A DNA stretch of 64,000 nucleotides. It comes from Rhodothermales bacterium (GTDB lineage Bacteria > Bacteroidota > Rhodothermia > Rhodothermales > Bin80). Made by a program: the position numbers and the translations under genes. The DNA lies in the NCBI GenBank assembly GCA_958296045.1, contig CATQHT010000003.1, positions 1,499,246 through 1,563,245 of the forward strand. The letters run 5' to 3'. Of this stretch, positions 54,436 to 63,702 are shown piece after piece. Positions within the stretch are counted from its first letter, which is position 1; the number at the start of each line of letters is the position of its first letter. The notes under the pieces were generated by a model, which was not told the DNA's origin, searched no databases, and worked only from the letters and a program-made list of their open reading frames with translations.

Positions 54436-56307
54436 TCAGGTAGCGGCGCGGGTGGCCTCGACCAGGAGGTCTGTCATGCGCTGCACAAAAGACGTCGTCT
54501 CCGTAAGGTCACCATCAATAAGAAGCGCACCCTCGTACACCTGGTGCACGGCCTTGTCCACCAGATCTTCGCTGGTGGACTCCTCATGCAAAGCCATGAT
54601 GTTGCGCATCAAAGGATGTGAGAGGTTCAGCTCCAGCACCTTTTTGGCTCGAGAAGCCGCTCCCGTACCCGGCCCCATGATCCGCATCATGCGCTCCACC
54701 TGGGAATTCATGCCGTCTTTGGCCACCGCCAGCGTGGCCGCGGAATCCACCAGGCGCTTCGACGCCACCACATCCTGCACCTTGTCGTTCAGCTTAAGCC
54801 GGAACAGGGCCAGAAGCTCGTCCTGGTAATCGCCGGGGAGCGACTCGTCTTCCTCGCTGCTTTCTATCGCCAAGTCGGCGGCTTCGATACTCTTGAGGGG
54901 CTTCTCGTCGTACGAGCTCAGGTGAAATGAGGTGAACACATCCACCGGCTCCGCCATCAGGAGGACCTCTATATCCTTCTGACGGAAATACTCCAGATGG
55001 GGGCTCTGGCGCGCCAACCCCAGATTCTCCGACAACAGGTAGTAGATCTCGGTCTGGTCCTCGTCCATGCGCTCCACATAGGCCCGAAGCGATGTGAAGC
55101 TGTTGGCCTCGGTCTTTGTTGATGGATAGCGAAGAAGCTCAATCAGCTCATCGCGCCGCTTGTGCTCGCTGGCAATGCCCGCCTTGAAAACCTTGCCGAA
55201 TTCCTGCGTGAAGGTCGTGAATCGACTCTTATCCTCATCCCCGGCCCATTCGCGCAACAAACCCAGCACCTTGCCCGTGAGGATGGTTTTGATTTTGCCC
55301 GCCAAAGGGCTGTTCTGTGTGGCTTCACGGGACACGTTAAGCGGAAGATCATCCGTATCCACCACTCCGCGGACAAACAGCAGGTAGTCAGGCAAAAGAT
55401 GCTTCGCCTGGTCCTGAATCAGGATGCCCGAGGAATACAGCTGCACAAACTGGTCGTAGTCTTCGCGAAACAGCCCGGGCGGAGCTTTGGCCGGAATGAA
55501 CAGGAGCGCGTCGAAGTTGACCAGCCCTTCGATATGGAGATGCAAGTGGCCAAGCGGATCCACATAGTCATTAGCAACGAACTTGTAAAAGTCGCTGCGC
55601 TCCTCATCGGTCAAGTCTTCCTTGCGCTTCTTCCAAAGCGCTTTGACCGTGTTGACCTGCGTATCTCCGAGAAAGATGGGGAAATCCACAAAGTTGGAGT
55701 ACTTGCGGATTATCTGCCGGATGCGATACTCCTGGCTAAACTCCTTCTCTTCTTCCTTCAGGTGCAGCGTGACCGTGGTGCCCGGCTTAGTGCGCTCGGC
55801 AGGTTCGATCGTATAGGTGTCATCGCCCTCTGAGGTCCATCGCAATGCGGTGCCGCCAGAGCCCGCTTCCCGGGTCTCGATCACTACGCGCTCCGCAACC
55901 ATGAAGGACGCGTAGAAGCCTACTCCAAATTGGCCGATGAGAGATGCGTCAAGGGGCTTGTCCGACTTCTGGAGCTCCTCCAGGAAGGAAAGCGTGCCGC
56001 TGCTGGCGATAGTGCCGATACGTTCCTGGAGGTCCTGGCGCGTCATCCCGACGCCGGTGTCTTCCACCGCCAGCGTGCGCGCGTCCTCGTCCAGCGTGAT
56101 GGTGATCCGGTGGTCGGACCGGGCCAGATCTGGGTCCGAAAGCGCCAGAAAGCGCACCTTATTTATTGCATCGCTCGCGTTGGAGATCAGCTCGCGCAGA
56201 AAGATCTCCTTGTGCGTATACAGTGAATGAACAATCAAGCGCAGCAGCTGCTGCATCTGCGCGCGGTACCTGAATTCCTGTACCGCGCCCTTAGCGTCGT
56301 TGGGCAT
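54436..56307 (-). CDS. htpG: Molecular chaperone HtpG (Hsp90)
   Basis: Bacterial Hsp90, 623 residues from ATG 56307 (MPNDAKGAVQEFRYRAQM), close to the usual 624. The frame extends upstream but adds a non-homologous peptide. The GHKL ATP-binding part carries LRELISNASDAINKVRFLAL, LAVEDTGVGMTRQDLQERIG and LIGQFGVGFYASFMVAERV (about 25-135). The middle region has LPLNVSREATQNSPL and the catalytic-loop Arg; the C-terminal dimerisation domain follows (about 500-623). It is ten bases downstream of the DUF4340 gene, so it is likely transcribed with the ABC genes. Confidence 0.97.
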   Translation of the reverse strand: MPNDAKGAVQEFRYRAQMQQLLRLIVHSLYTHKEIFLRELISNASDAINKVRFLALSDPDLARSDHRITITLDEDARTLAVEDTGVGMTRQDLQERIGTIASSGTLSFLEELQKSDKPLDASLIGQFGVGFYASFMVAERVVIETREAGSGGTALRWTSEGDDTYTIEPAERTKPGTTVTLHLKEEEKEFSQEYRIRQIIRKYSNFVDFPIFLGDTQVNTVKALWKKRKEDLTDEERSDFYKFVANDYVDPLGHLHLHIEGLVNFDALLFIPAKAPPGLFREDYDQFVQLYSSGILIQDQAKHLLPDYLLFVRGVVDTDDLPLNVSREATQNSPLAGKIKTILTGKVLGLLREWAGDEDKSRFTTFTQEFGKVFKAGIASEHKRRDELIELLRYPSTKTEANSFTSLRAYVERMDEDQTEIYYLLSENLGLARQSPHLEYFRQKDIEVLLMAEPVDVFTSFHLSSYDEKPLKSIEAADLAIESSEEDESLPGDYQDELLALFRLKLNDKVQDVVASKRLVDSAATLAVAKDGMNSQVERMMRIMGPGTGAASRAKKVLELNLSHPLMRNIMALHEESTSEDLVDKAVHQVYEGALLIDGDLTETTSFVQRMTDLLVEATRAAT

Positions 56308-56317
56308 TGGGTCCTGG

Positions 56318-57202
56318 TTACTCCGCAGCAAAGGTGGAACGATCCGGGAAATAGGTCTCCAAGCGGCTGGCAATCACGCGATAGGTGGGCTCTTTGGCGG
56401 AAGAAGACAGCGCTAGCGCATCCTCGGTCTGCATCAAAGTCAGCCTGTCGGTGGTGCCGACCTGGTAGGTGAAGCTGATCGAGTACAAAGCATCCTGCAG
56501 CACCTGCTTTGGGATATCATCATAGAATCCGTCCGCATTGAATAGGGAGAAGCGGCGCAGCCAGTTTTCAACCGACACGCTGTCCGCTGCCTCTTCGTCC
56601 ACATCCCACCCGGTATCGGTGCGGGTGATAAGGTAGCTGTCGGTGGGCAGCGTTACAGCGACGGACTGCACGGAGGCGGTCACAAGGTTCATGATGCGCC
56701 GATCACGCCATCGGTCCGTGTTCTGCTGTACCGTGATGCGCCGACGCGTAGAATAAATGCGGGGCTCGTCACCGAGCTGTACATAGACGCTCTGATAGTC
56801 GGGCCCCTGGCGCGAAACGGTAAGGTGTAACGAGCCGTCGTCCCATTCGACATGCACCTGCGCGGCCGTCGAATCAAATCCGTAATAGGCGTGACGATCT
56901 GGATCATCGGTGACGGGCGCATCAAGCCGCATCTCACTCAACTGTCGCACTAGGCCAGATACCGTGTTGGAATCCGCCACGGCGCGCACCGGACGGCTCA
57001 TAATCCATTGGGCGCCCTGGCGCTCCACCACCACCGTGTCAGCCGGAAACTCTACCGTAAGCTTATGGACCGCGCTGGAAGGAACCTCCACCGTAGGCAT
57101 GCGCGCAATGGTGGTAGGGTTGGTGTCGCGAATAAACAGGAGCCAGACCAAAAGGAGCAGGACAAAGCTGCTGCCGAGAAAAAGAAGCTGCTGCTGCTTC
57201 AT
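56318..57202 (-). CDS. DUF4340 domain membrane-anchored protein
   Basis: A 294-residue protein with one N-terminal transmembrane helix (LLFLGSSFVLLLLVWLLF, 6-23) and a long exported part of mixed beta structure. DUF4340 hallmarks are VVERQGAQWIMSRPVRAVAD (about 58-77) and a second repeat, ITRTDTGWDVDEEAADSVSV (about 190-210). The family is regularly found after gldG-like genes, as here (109 bases downstream), and is thought to work with that ABC complex outside the membrane. Molecular role unknown. Confidence 0.85.
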   Translation of the reverse strand: MKQQQLLFLGSSFVLLLLVWLLFIRDTNPTTIARMPTVEVPSSAVHKLTVEFPADTVVVERQGAQWIMSRPVRAVADSNTVSGLVRQLSEMRLDAPVTDDPDRHAYYGFDSTAAQVHVEWDDGSLHLTVSRQGPDYQSVYVQLGDEPRIYSTRRRITVQQNTDRWRDRRIMNLVTASVQSVAVTLPTDSYLITRTDTGWDVDEEAADSVSVENWLRRFSLFNADGFYDDIPKQVLQDALYSISFTYQVGTTDRLTLMQTEDALALSSSAKEPTYRVIASRLETYFPDRSTFAAE

Positions 57203-57311
57203 GTCTGTCGTGTATTATGCTAATAGGTTGACGGTGATGCTACGCGGTGCCACTACTTCTTGGCGGCCTGCTGGGTACCAGCGAAGCGCGTGCACGCGAA
57301 CGCGGTAGGGA

Positions 57312-58823
57312 CTACTGAACAACAACGATCTGACGGCCCCGACGCCGACGCCAGCGCGCCAGCCCGAACAGCATGACCAAAAGAAGCGGACCAGCCATAT
57401 TGGTATACTTGATAAAGGGCTTAGTACCATCGGGGACTTCGTCCAGGGTACGCGCCTGAAGACTCTTCGACCGGATGGTCAGCAAGGCTTCGTCCTGAAT
57501 AAGCCAGTCCACCAGGTTGAGCCCGAAGGTGGCGTGCACAGCGGCAGCCTGACCCAATAGCGACTGGTTAAACAGGTCCCCATCTCCGACGACGACCATG
57601 CGCGTAGGCGCCCCCGTGCGGCCTGAGGTGTAGGCGCTGGGGAACGTACCCGAGTATGCGGCCCCCAGCACAAAGGGACCGCCCGAAAGCGTGGCCGTGG
57701 TCTGCGTGGGCTGCAGCATAAAAAAGCCGCGCTGCTCGCCACTCTTGTTGCTTGAATAGATCAGAGGCTCGCGCTCCACGCCTGGCGGCAAGGCCACCGA
57801 TGTATCAATAGAGCTGACGAAATAAAACATGAGGCTGGCCAGGCGGCTTACCATCATGTTGTTCGGATTGAATTTGGTGGCCACCGGAAATAGCGGGTAT
57901 TGAATCTGCTGCGCCACCGTGAAAGGACCTTGTCGCCTCTGCACGTTGATCACAGAGTTTGTCTCATCCATGACCAGGTTGGGCGCAACGGTGGCGCCGT
58001 AGGCGGTCAGCAAGAACTCCAGACCGATGTTGAGTTCGGCAGCCTGCCCCATCTGCAGATTGCCATCAACACGGTTGACCAGCATGCCGATGCGCCCGCC
58101 ATTCATCAGGTAGTTGTCGATCGCCTGCAGATGCTCGGGTGGCAACGTGTCGGTAGGCGCGACGATCATCAGCACATCCGCGTCAAGCTCCGCGTCAAGC
58201 TCGACCGTTTCCACGCCATAGTTGGCGCCTAGCCCTTCGAAAAAGGCAGGCATGTCCTGGGACGGGTTGGGCTCACCGTGGCCGGTCAGGAAGGCGACCT
58301 CCGGCTTGCGGTCCCGGGTCAGGCGGCGGATAGCGCTGGTCAGGTCGTACTCCAGGCGCGACAGGTCCTGCACGAACGGGATGACCTCGCGCTTGCTTTC
58401 ATACTGAATGGCTACACCCATGAAGGCGTTCTTCAGCTGTACGCTGTTTTCTTCCACCACCTGGATCTGCACCGGCTGGATATGATAGCGGTTCGCTTCA
58501 GCCTGCATCTCCTCATCCTCGGCTGGGTCGACAAAGCGGTACTGGATGTTGGTGCCGCCGTAGGCGCGGTAGTCGTCGAGCTTGTCCTTGAGAAATCGCC
58601 GGTTGGCTGCGAATTGGGCTGGCAGGTCGGTAGTGAAAAAGGCCGTGATGGTGACCGGGTCATTCAGGTTACGAACCAGATCTTTGGAGGCGTCTGACAG
58701 GGAATAGACTTTGTTGTCGGTGAAGTCTACCCGTACAAACATGCTGAGCCCGATCAGGTTGACCAGGATCAGAATGCCGCCTGCAAGAAGGATGCCTGTC
58801 TGCGATGTCCAATTTCTCTTCAT
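57312..58823 (-). CDS. gldG: GldG-family ABC transporter auxiliary protein
   Basis: A 503-residue protein with a transmembrane helix at each end (about 10-28 ILLAGGILILVNLIGLSMFV and about 470-488 MAGPLLLVMLFGLARW). The large exported part contains the DUF4350/IFT52-like segment, e.g. VAFLTGHGEPNPSQDMPAFF and ADVLMIVAPTDTLPPEHLQA. GldG forms a complex with GldA and GldF; in Flavobacterium these were linked to gliding. The 5' neighbour encodes the permease 27 bases away. Confidence 0.88.
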   Translation of the reverse strand: MKRNWTSQTGILLAGGILILVNLIGLSMFVRVDFTDNKVYSLSDASKDLVRNLNDPVTITAFFTTDLPAQFAANRRFLKDKLDDYRAYGGTNIQYRFVDPAEDEEMQAEANRYHIQPVQIQVVEENSVQLKNAFMGVAIQYESKREVIPFVQDLSRLEYDLTSAIRRLTRDRKPEVAFLTGHGEPNPSQDMPAFFEGLGANYGVETVELDAELDADVLMIVAPTDTLPPEHLQAIDNYLMNGGRIGMLVNRVDGNLQMGQAAELNIGLEFLLTAYGATVAPNLVMDETNSVINVQRRQGPFTVAQQIQYPLFPVATKFNPNNMMVSRLASLMFYFVSSIDTSVALPPGVEREPLIYSSNKSGEQRGFFMLQPTQTTATLSGGPFVLGAAYSGTFPSAYTSGRTGAPTRMVVVGDGDLFNQSLLGQAAAVHATFGLNLVDWLIQDEALLTIRSKSLQARTLDEVPDGTKPFIKYTNMAGPLLLVMLFGLARWRRRRGRQIVVVQ

Positions 58824-58850
58824 GGCGTCTGCTTGATAAGGCGCTTAGCG

Positions 58851-59558
58851 CTACTCTGGGCGTCTTGCAAGGTTGTAGTTCGTGACCAGAAAGGCGAAGC
58901 CTGACAGCGACAGATAGAACACCACGTCACGCGAGTCTATAACGCCGCGCATCAGGTTTTCAAAGTGATAATCCGTGCTCAAGAACTGCAGGATTGCCCC
59001 CAGGTCTGGGCCTACAAAGTCGACGATCTTGTCAAAAAGGAAGAACGCGAAGATTATCCCGAAACCCAGGATGAACGCCACGATCTGATTGCGCGTCAGG
59101 CTCGACGCGCAGATCCCGATGGCGCCATAGGTGAGGCCCAGAAGGAATAGCCCCAGATAGCCGCCCAGCGTGGCGCCGAAATCCAAGTCTCCCAGGATGG
59201 AAAGCGTAATCACATAGAAAAGCGTCAAACCTATCGCTACTAGGAGCAACAGCGACACCGAAAGCAGCTTTCCCAGAATTACCTGCCAGTCCCGAACGGG
59301 AAAGGTGAGCAGGAGCTCCAGCGTACCAGCACGCCGCTCCTCTGCGAAAGAGGACATGGTGAGCGCCGGTACGAAGAACAGGAAAACGAATGACGCGATG
59401 TTAAACATCGATCGCAGCGACGCCTCGTTCTGCAAAAACAGCGGGTTAGCAAAGAACCACCCCGTGATGGCAAGAAAGACGCTGAGAACGACGTAGGCAG
59501 CTGGCCCGTCAAAGTAGGCCCGCAGCTCACGTCTGGCGAGAGTCCAGGTATGATGCAT
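58851..59558 (-). CDS. gldF: GldF-family ABC-2 type permease
   Basis: A 235-residue inner-membrane permease with about six transmembrane helices (for example YVVLSVFLAITGWFFANPL at 22-40, ASFVFLFFVPALTMSSF at 55-71, LLSVSLLLLVAIGLTLFYVI). The motif AEERRAGTLELLLTFPVRDW is typical of ABC-2 permeases of the NosY/GldF type. It lies 15 bases after the ATPase gene and 27 before gldG. Confidence 0.9.
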   Translation of the reverse strand: MHHTWTLARRELRAYFDGPAAYVVLSVFLAITGWFFANPLFLQNEASLRSMFNIASFVFLFFVPALTMSSFAEERRAGTLELLLTFPVRDWQVILGKLLSVSLLLLVAIGLTLFYVITLSILGDLDFGATLGGYLGLFLLGLTYGAIGICASSLTRNQIVAFILGFGIIFAFFLFDKIVDFVGPDLGAILQFLSTDYHFENLMRGVIDSRDVVFYLSLSGFAFLVTNYNLARRPE

Positions 59559-59573
59559 GATACGTTTAGAGAA

Positions 59574-60542
59574 TCAGGCAGAGGTAAGCTGCCGGAACAC
59601 GTCTTCCAGGTTACCCTCCTCACGATGCAGCTGTGTGAGGGCCCAGTTGTGATCCACTGCCAGCTGAAACAGCTGGTCGCGGATGTCGCGTCTTGACGAG
59701 AGCACAAACCGCGACTCGTCTTCGGCAATGTCTCGTTCCAAAATATTGATGCCATAGTCGGCCAGGACCGCAGCAGCCTCGCTGCCGTCGCCGCGGATGC
59801 TGTACCGCACACGCCGGCCGCCCACGAAGTTCTCCTGCAGCAGCCGCGGCGTGCCGTCGGCCACGATCTTGCCCTTGTGAATTATCAGGACGCGATCGCA
59901 GGATGCCTGCACCTCTGGCAGGATATGGGTGGACAGCACCACGGTCTTTTCGCGGCCGATCTTGCGAATCAGCTCGCGGATTTCGACGATCTGGTTCGGG
60001 TCCAGGCCCGAGGTGGGCTCGTCCAGAATCAGTATGGGCGGGTTGTGAATCATAGCCTGGGCCAGACCTACGCGCTGCCGATACCCTTTTGATAGCGTAT
60101 CGATCTTTTTGCCCAAGACGTCGTGCAGCCCGCAGGCATGCGTCATCTCTTTGATGCGCGCACCGCGCCGCTCTTTGGCGATACCGCGCATCGCCGCGAC
60201 AAACTCCAGGTAGTCATAGGTGACCATCTCCCGGTAGAGCGGGGTGCTTTCTGGCAGGTAGCCAATACGGCGGCGTATCGCCAGCGTGTCTGCACGCACA
60301 TCCATGCCGTCCACCAGGACAGTGCCTTCGGTAGGGATAAGGTAGCCGGTGATCACCTTCATAGTGGTGGTCTTACCAGCGCCGTTGGGCCCCAGAAAGC
60401 CTACCACCTCGCCGGGTCGCACGTCGAACGTGATGTTATCGACGGCGCGCTCAGGACCGTAGCTCTTGGTCAGCCCCCGTACGTTGATGGTCCCGACGGA
60501 CGTGCCATTGTGGTCGGCTTCGGAATGCAGTATATCTTCCAT
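59574..60542 (-). CDS. gldA: ABC transporter ATP-binding protein, GldA type
   Basis: A 322-residue ATPase. Walker A is FLGPNGAGKTTTMKVITGYL (about 49-68), signature TLSKGYRQRVGLAQAM (about 149-164), Walker B ILILDEPTSGLDP (about 171-183) and the H-loop in VVLSTHILPE. The C-terminal domain of about 90 residues is that of NodI/CcmA/GldA-like importers and exporters. First gene of a six-gene minus-strand run ending with fructokinase. The start at ATG 60542 is followed by acidic residues before the ABC core. The upstream gap contains an inverted repeat. Confidence 0.92.
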   Translation of the reverse strand: MEDILHSEADHNGTSVGTINVRGLTKSYGPERAVDNITFDVRPGEVVGFLGPNGAGKTTTMKVITGYLIPTEGTVLVDGMDVRADTLAIRRRIGYLPESTPLYREMVTYDYLEFVAAMRGIAKERRGARIKEMTHACGLHDVLGKKIDTLSKGYRQRVGLAQAMIHNPPILILDEPTSGLDPNQIVEIRELIRKIGREKTVVLSTHILPEVQASCDRVLIIHKGKIVADGTPRLLQENFVGGRRVRYSIRGDGSEAAAVLADYGINILERDIAEDESRFVLSSRRDIRDQLFQLAVDHNWALTQLHREEGNLEDVFRQLTSA

Positions 60543-60640
60543 AAGACTGAGTAACGCCTGGTTGAGCTGGCGCAGTGAACCTGGACAGAAACGTCCGAAT
60601 TCCCTGTTTCGTATTCAGCCTTTAAAAATACCGGCGCTGC

Positions 60641-60653
60641 TGTGCATTGCACA
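60641..60653. promoter_or_regulatory. Inverted repeat TGTGCA-T-TGCACA in the divergent promoter region
   Basis: A short perfect inverted repeat with one central base, in the 186-base gap between the gldA-type gene and the glycosyl hydrolase relic. It is followed by an AT-rich stretch. It could be an operator, but the regulator is unknown and no second copy was found. Confidence 0.3.
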
Positions 60654-60728
60654 ACCCTTTTCTTTTGAAAGTTCCTTGAAAACAACCGGCTGCCCGCTTG
60701 CCGTACCGATGTCCGACGCTGTGGCGCG

Positions 60729-61910
60729 ATGGTTGATCTAAGAGAGGTGCCCTCACTCGCCGACTTAGCTTCCGGGCTGCCTCGGCTCTGGGACCGGTTG
60801 GCCAGCAAGCTGCGTGCGCTGGCAGCGCGCCTGGACCTGTCGCAGGGTGCGCCGGTACATACCATAGAGGGGCGCTACTGGCCGCGCGACTGGACAGAAT
60901 GGACGCTCGGCTTCCATGTTGGGTCGTCATTGTTGCAGTTTGATGCTACCGGTGACGAGGCGTTTCTGGATCTGGCGCAGCGCCAGGTGCGTGCGCATAT
61001 GGAGCCGTCGGTCATGCATTTTGGCGTGCACGACCACGGCTTTACCTGTGCAAGTACGTTCGGCACCTGGCTTCAGCTCATGCATGAGGGAAGCGTGGAC
61101 GATAGGGAGCGCGCGTATTGGACGCTGGCGCTCAAAGTGAGCAGAGCGGTTCAGGCGCTGCGCTGGACACGCCTGGGGCCTGGGCGCGGGTACATCTACT
61201 CATTCAATGGGCGGCATTCGCTGTTTCTGGACACGAGTCGTTCGCTTAAGGTCTCTGGCGCTTGCACACCGATTGAGGGCGGTGCTGTGCGAAGAGCAGG
61301 ACAAAAGGACAACGCTCCTGGCCCGCCTAGTGCAGCATGCTGAAGCGACGGCGGACCACATCGTGTACTACGGCAAGGGGCGCGACGGGTATGGCGTAAA
61401 GGGACGCGTAGCGCACTAGGCCATCTTCAATGTAGATTCCGGGACGTTTCGCTGTCCAGGCACGCAGCAAGGATAGGCGCCGGTCACGACATGGACGCGG
61501 GGGCTGGTCTGGATAATCTGCGAGTTTGCAGAGCTGCTCGAATACGTCGATACACTCAGCGATAAGGACGCTCACCCGTTTGGGGGCAAGGCGATCCTTC
61601 GGGGCCTCATGCTCCGCCCTTTGCTAGAGGCGAGCGACTACTACCTGAACGAGATGCCCAGCTGCGGGGTGCCATATTGGGATACCGGAGCACCGGGACT
61701 GGTCCGGTTGAATCCTGCCTACCGGTGCTATGCCGCGGACCCATTTAATGATTTCGAGCCGGTGGACAGCTTGGCAGCTGCCATTGCGGCCCAAGGGTTG
61801 TTCCGGCTGGGGCACCATCTGGGGCGGCACAACCTGAGTAGTCGCTTCTGGCGCGGAGGACGCAAGATTGCGCAGACACTCCTTTCGGATCTTCACCTGA
61901 GGGCTGGCGA
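60729..61910 (+). pseudogene. Unsaturated glycuronyl hydrolase-like (GH88/GH105-type) gene, inactivated
   Basis: From ATG 60729 the protein reads as an alpha/alpha-barrel hydrolase: WPRDWTEWTLGFHVGSSLLQ, and HDHGFTCASTFGTW with the family's His-Asp. An extra T at about 61254 shifts the frame after SRSLK; homology continues as ALAHRLRAVL to KGRVAH. TAG codons follow at 61417-61419 and 61474-61476, on either side of AIFNVDSGTF and RCPGTQQG. It goes on through FEPVDSLAAAIAAQGLFRLG to about 61910, where an IS605-type element interrupts it. Expected activity was removal of unsaturated uronic acid from polysaccharide-lyase products. All changes look like ordinary decay. Confidence 0.75.
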
Positions 61911-61914
61911 AAAA

Positions 61915-63208
61915 TTAACCTATCTGCCTGGTTGGCCGGTGGTCACTTTCGCCTGAACTCGTGGGTGCACAACACCCCTGCGGATGCAGCTCACGAGCAC
62001 GATTCTGTACACTCCCCAGACCCGCCACAGCATCCAACAGCGGATGCCGCTCAGCGTCCGGGTGAGCAGACACATGTTGCGCGTACGATAGGCTCGCCGC
62101 CCATCCATCAGGGCAAAGGCCCCGATACAACACGTTCAACGCCGCGTTAACGTCGCGGCACTGGGTCTTTCCGCACGTGGCACAACGATGCTTCCTGTCA
62201 GCCAGGCGTAGCCTTTCCTCTGGCTTGTGATGGCAAGCGCTGCATCTCTGCGTTGTGTCGTTCGGCGGAACCAGCTCCACCTTGCCGCCAAGCAAAGTGG
62301 ATTTGTACTTCAACAGCTGCACCAATTCGTACAGCCCTTGCGCGCGCATTCGATCGGTTCAGCCCCGTCTCGCGGCTGCCACCGGCGCGTGTCATGCGTC
62401 CTACTTTCAGGTCTTCCAGAAACAGATTCGCGGATCGCTTGACGACGTCGGCAGCCACCTCGTGGCGGTACCCGCGGTTGCGTCTTACTACGCGCTCGGC
62501 CTCCTTGCGCCAAGCACCGAACCGCTTGCGGCGCAGACGCGTGCCTTTCTTCGTCTTAGCAGCCCGACGCTGCAAAGCGTCCCTGCGGGGCTCACTCTTT
62601 TTGATGGGCGCGTAGCTCTTTCCATCCGCCAGCGTCGCGATGGCCTTGCAGCCAAGGTCCACGGCCATCGGTGTGTCTGCGCAGCTGTTCTCTGGCGCCT
62701 CGGGGCGCTCGTACACGACTTGTATCGTGTATTCGGTACCCAGCGAAGACCGCACGATGCGCAGGAACTTGCAGCCGTAGCGCTTGATCAACCCGCGCCG
62801 ATCGGTGAAACGGACGTACCCGACGCCCTTGATGCGAACGCGATAGTCTTGGCGCCTGACGCGTTCGGGCTTTCGTAACAGCCTGAAGCTCTTCACCAAG
62901 TCGCCGCTGAAACGCGGCGGGCGCGCATGGTGCTTATTGAAAAAGCGCTTGTAACCCTCCGTCACGCCCCTGATCACAGAACGCTGCTCCGTCATGCCGA
63001 ACTCGAGATTGCGCTCATCGGCTCTGCGGGCGGCCATCCAGAGCTTCGTCAACGTGAAATAGCTCGGATGCCTCTCTGTTACCTTGTGTGCGTTGCGGCA
63101 TTGTTGGACCGCCCAGTTGCGGACCCACTTACCGTTAACGAACATCCGCCGCAGGCGGGCATAGCCCGCCTCCTTTGTATAGCAGCGGTATGTCTGGCTC
63201 AGTAGCAA
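61915..63208 (-). pseudogene. tnpB: IS200/IS605-type TnpB, frameshifted
   Basis: RNA-guided nuclease-family protein of IS605 elements. The N-terminal frame (62198-63208) carries the first RuvC Asp in MAVDLGCKAIATLAD and the Glu in LFLEDLKVGRM. The frame then shifts near 62345; the second frame (61915-62349) holds QGLYELVQLLKYKS, a zinc finger with CSAC and CATC, and the last RuvC Asp in CRDVNAALNVL. Loss of one GC pair from a GC repeat (minus strand AATGCGCGCGCAAG) explains the shift. No tnpA is near, so this is an IS1341-like element; an omega-RNA would overlap its 3' end, next to the ruined hydrolase. Confidence 0.85.
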
Positions 63209-63702
63209 GGCTACGGGCGCTCTCGTGGGTCGGCTTTCAGGCGTGCCGTCTGGGCAGCCCGGATCCGCTTCGAGTACGCAATCAGGGCCTCATCGACAAC
63301 GGCTCGGCGCACGACGCCCGTTTACGGCGCCCCTTCGCGCAGGGCAAGACCGAAAGCAGCGTCAAGGGCGCTACGTGAAACGTAAATAAGGACTATTTCC
63401 GACATTCAGGCGGGAGCGGTTATTGGCGTGCATAGCATCTGCGCAGGTACGGAGCCGATGGTTCCGGTCAGGCTAAGCTAATATTGCGCCAGCCCTGAGC
63501 TTGTCAGAGGACCATGAGGGTCTGCTACTTCATGGCGTATACCATTGGCCTCGTCGCTAGGATCATGTCCCCAAGGGCCGCAAGGTTGCCTGCGGAGAGT
63601 CTGTGATGTGGGGCGATTACCACTTGAGAGAGTTAGCGCTCTACATGCAGCGTCTTATGAGCGGCCCCTATCTGGCGTTCTGGAACGTGTCCTGACCCAA
63701 AT
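63209..63702. other. Intergenic region, possible relic
   Basis: No intact gene. A minus-strand peptide, RRAVVDEALIAYSKRIRAAQ near 63240-63310, followed by LKADPRERP, looks like part of a small DNA-binding protein or antitoxin but cannot be confirmed. The left end of the TnpB element should lie near 63210-63250. Confidence 0.35.

Noticed and set aside
61417..61476. UAG recoding (for example pyrrolysine) in the hydrolase relic
   Set aside because: Other genes in the window end normally in UAG, and the relic also has a frameshift and an insertion.
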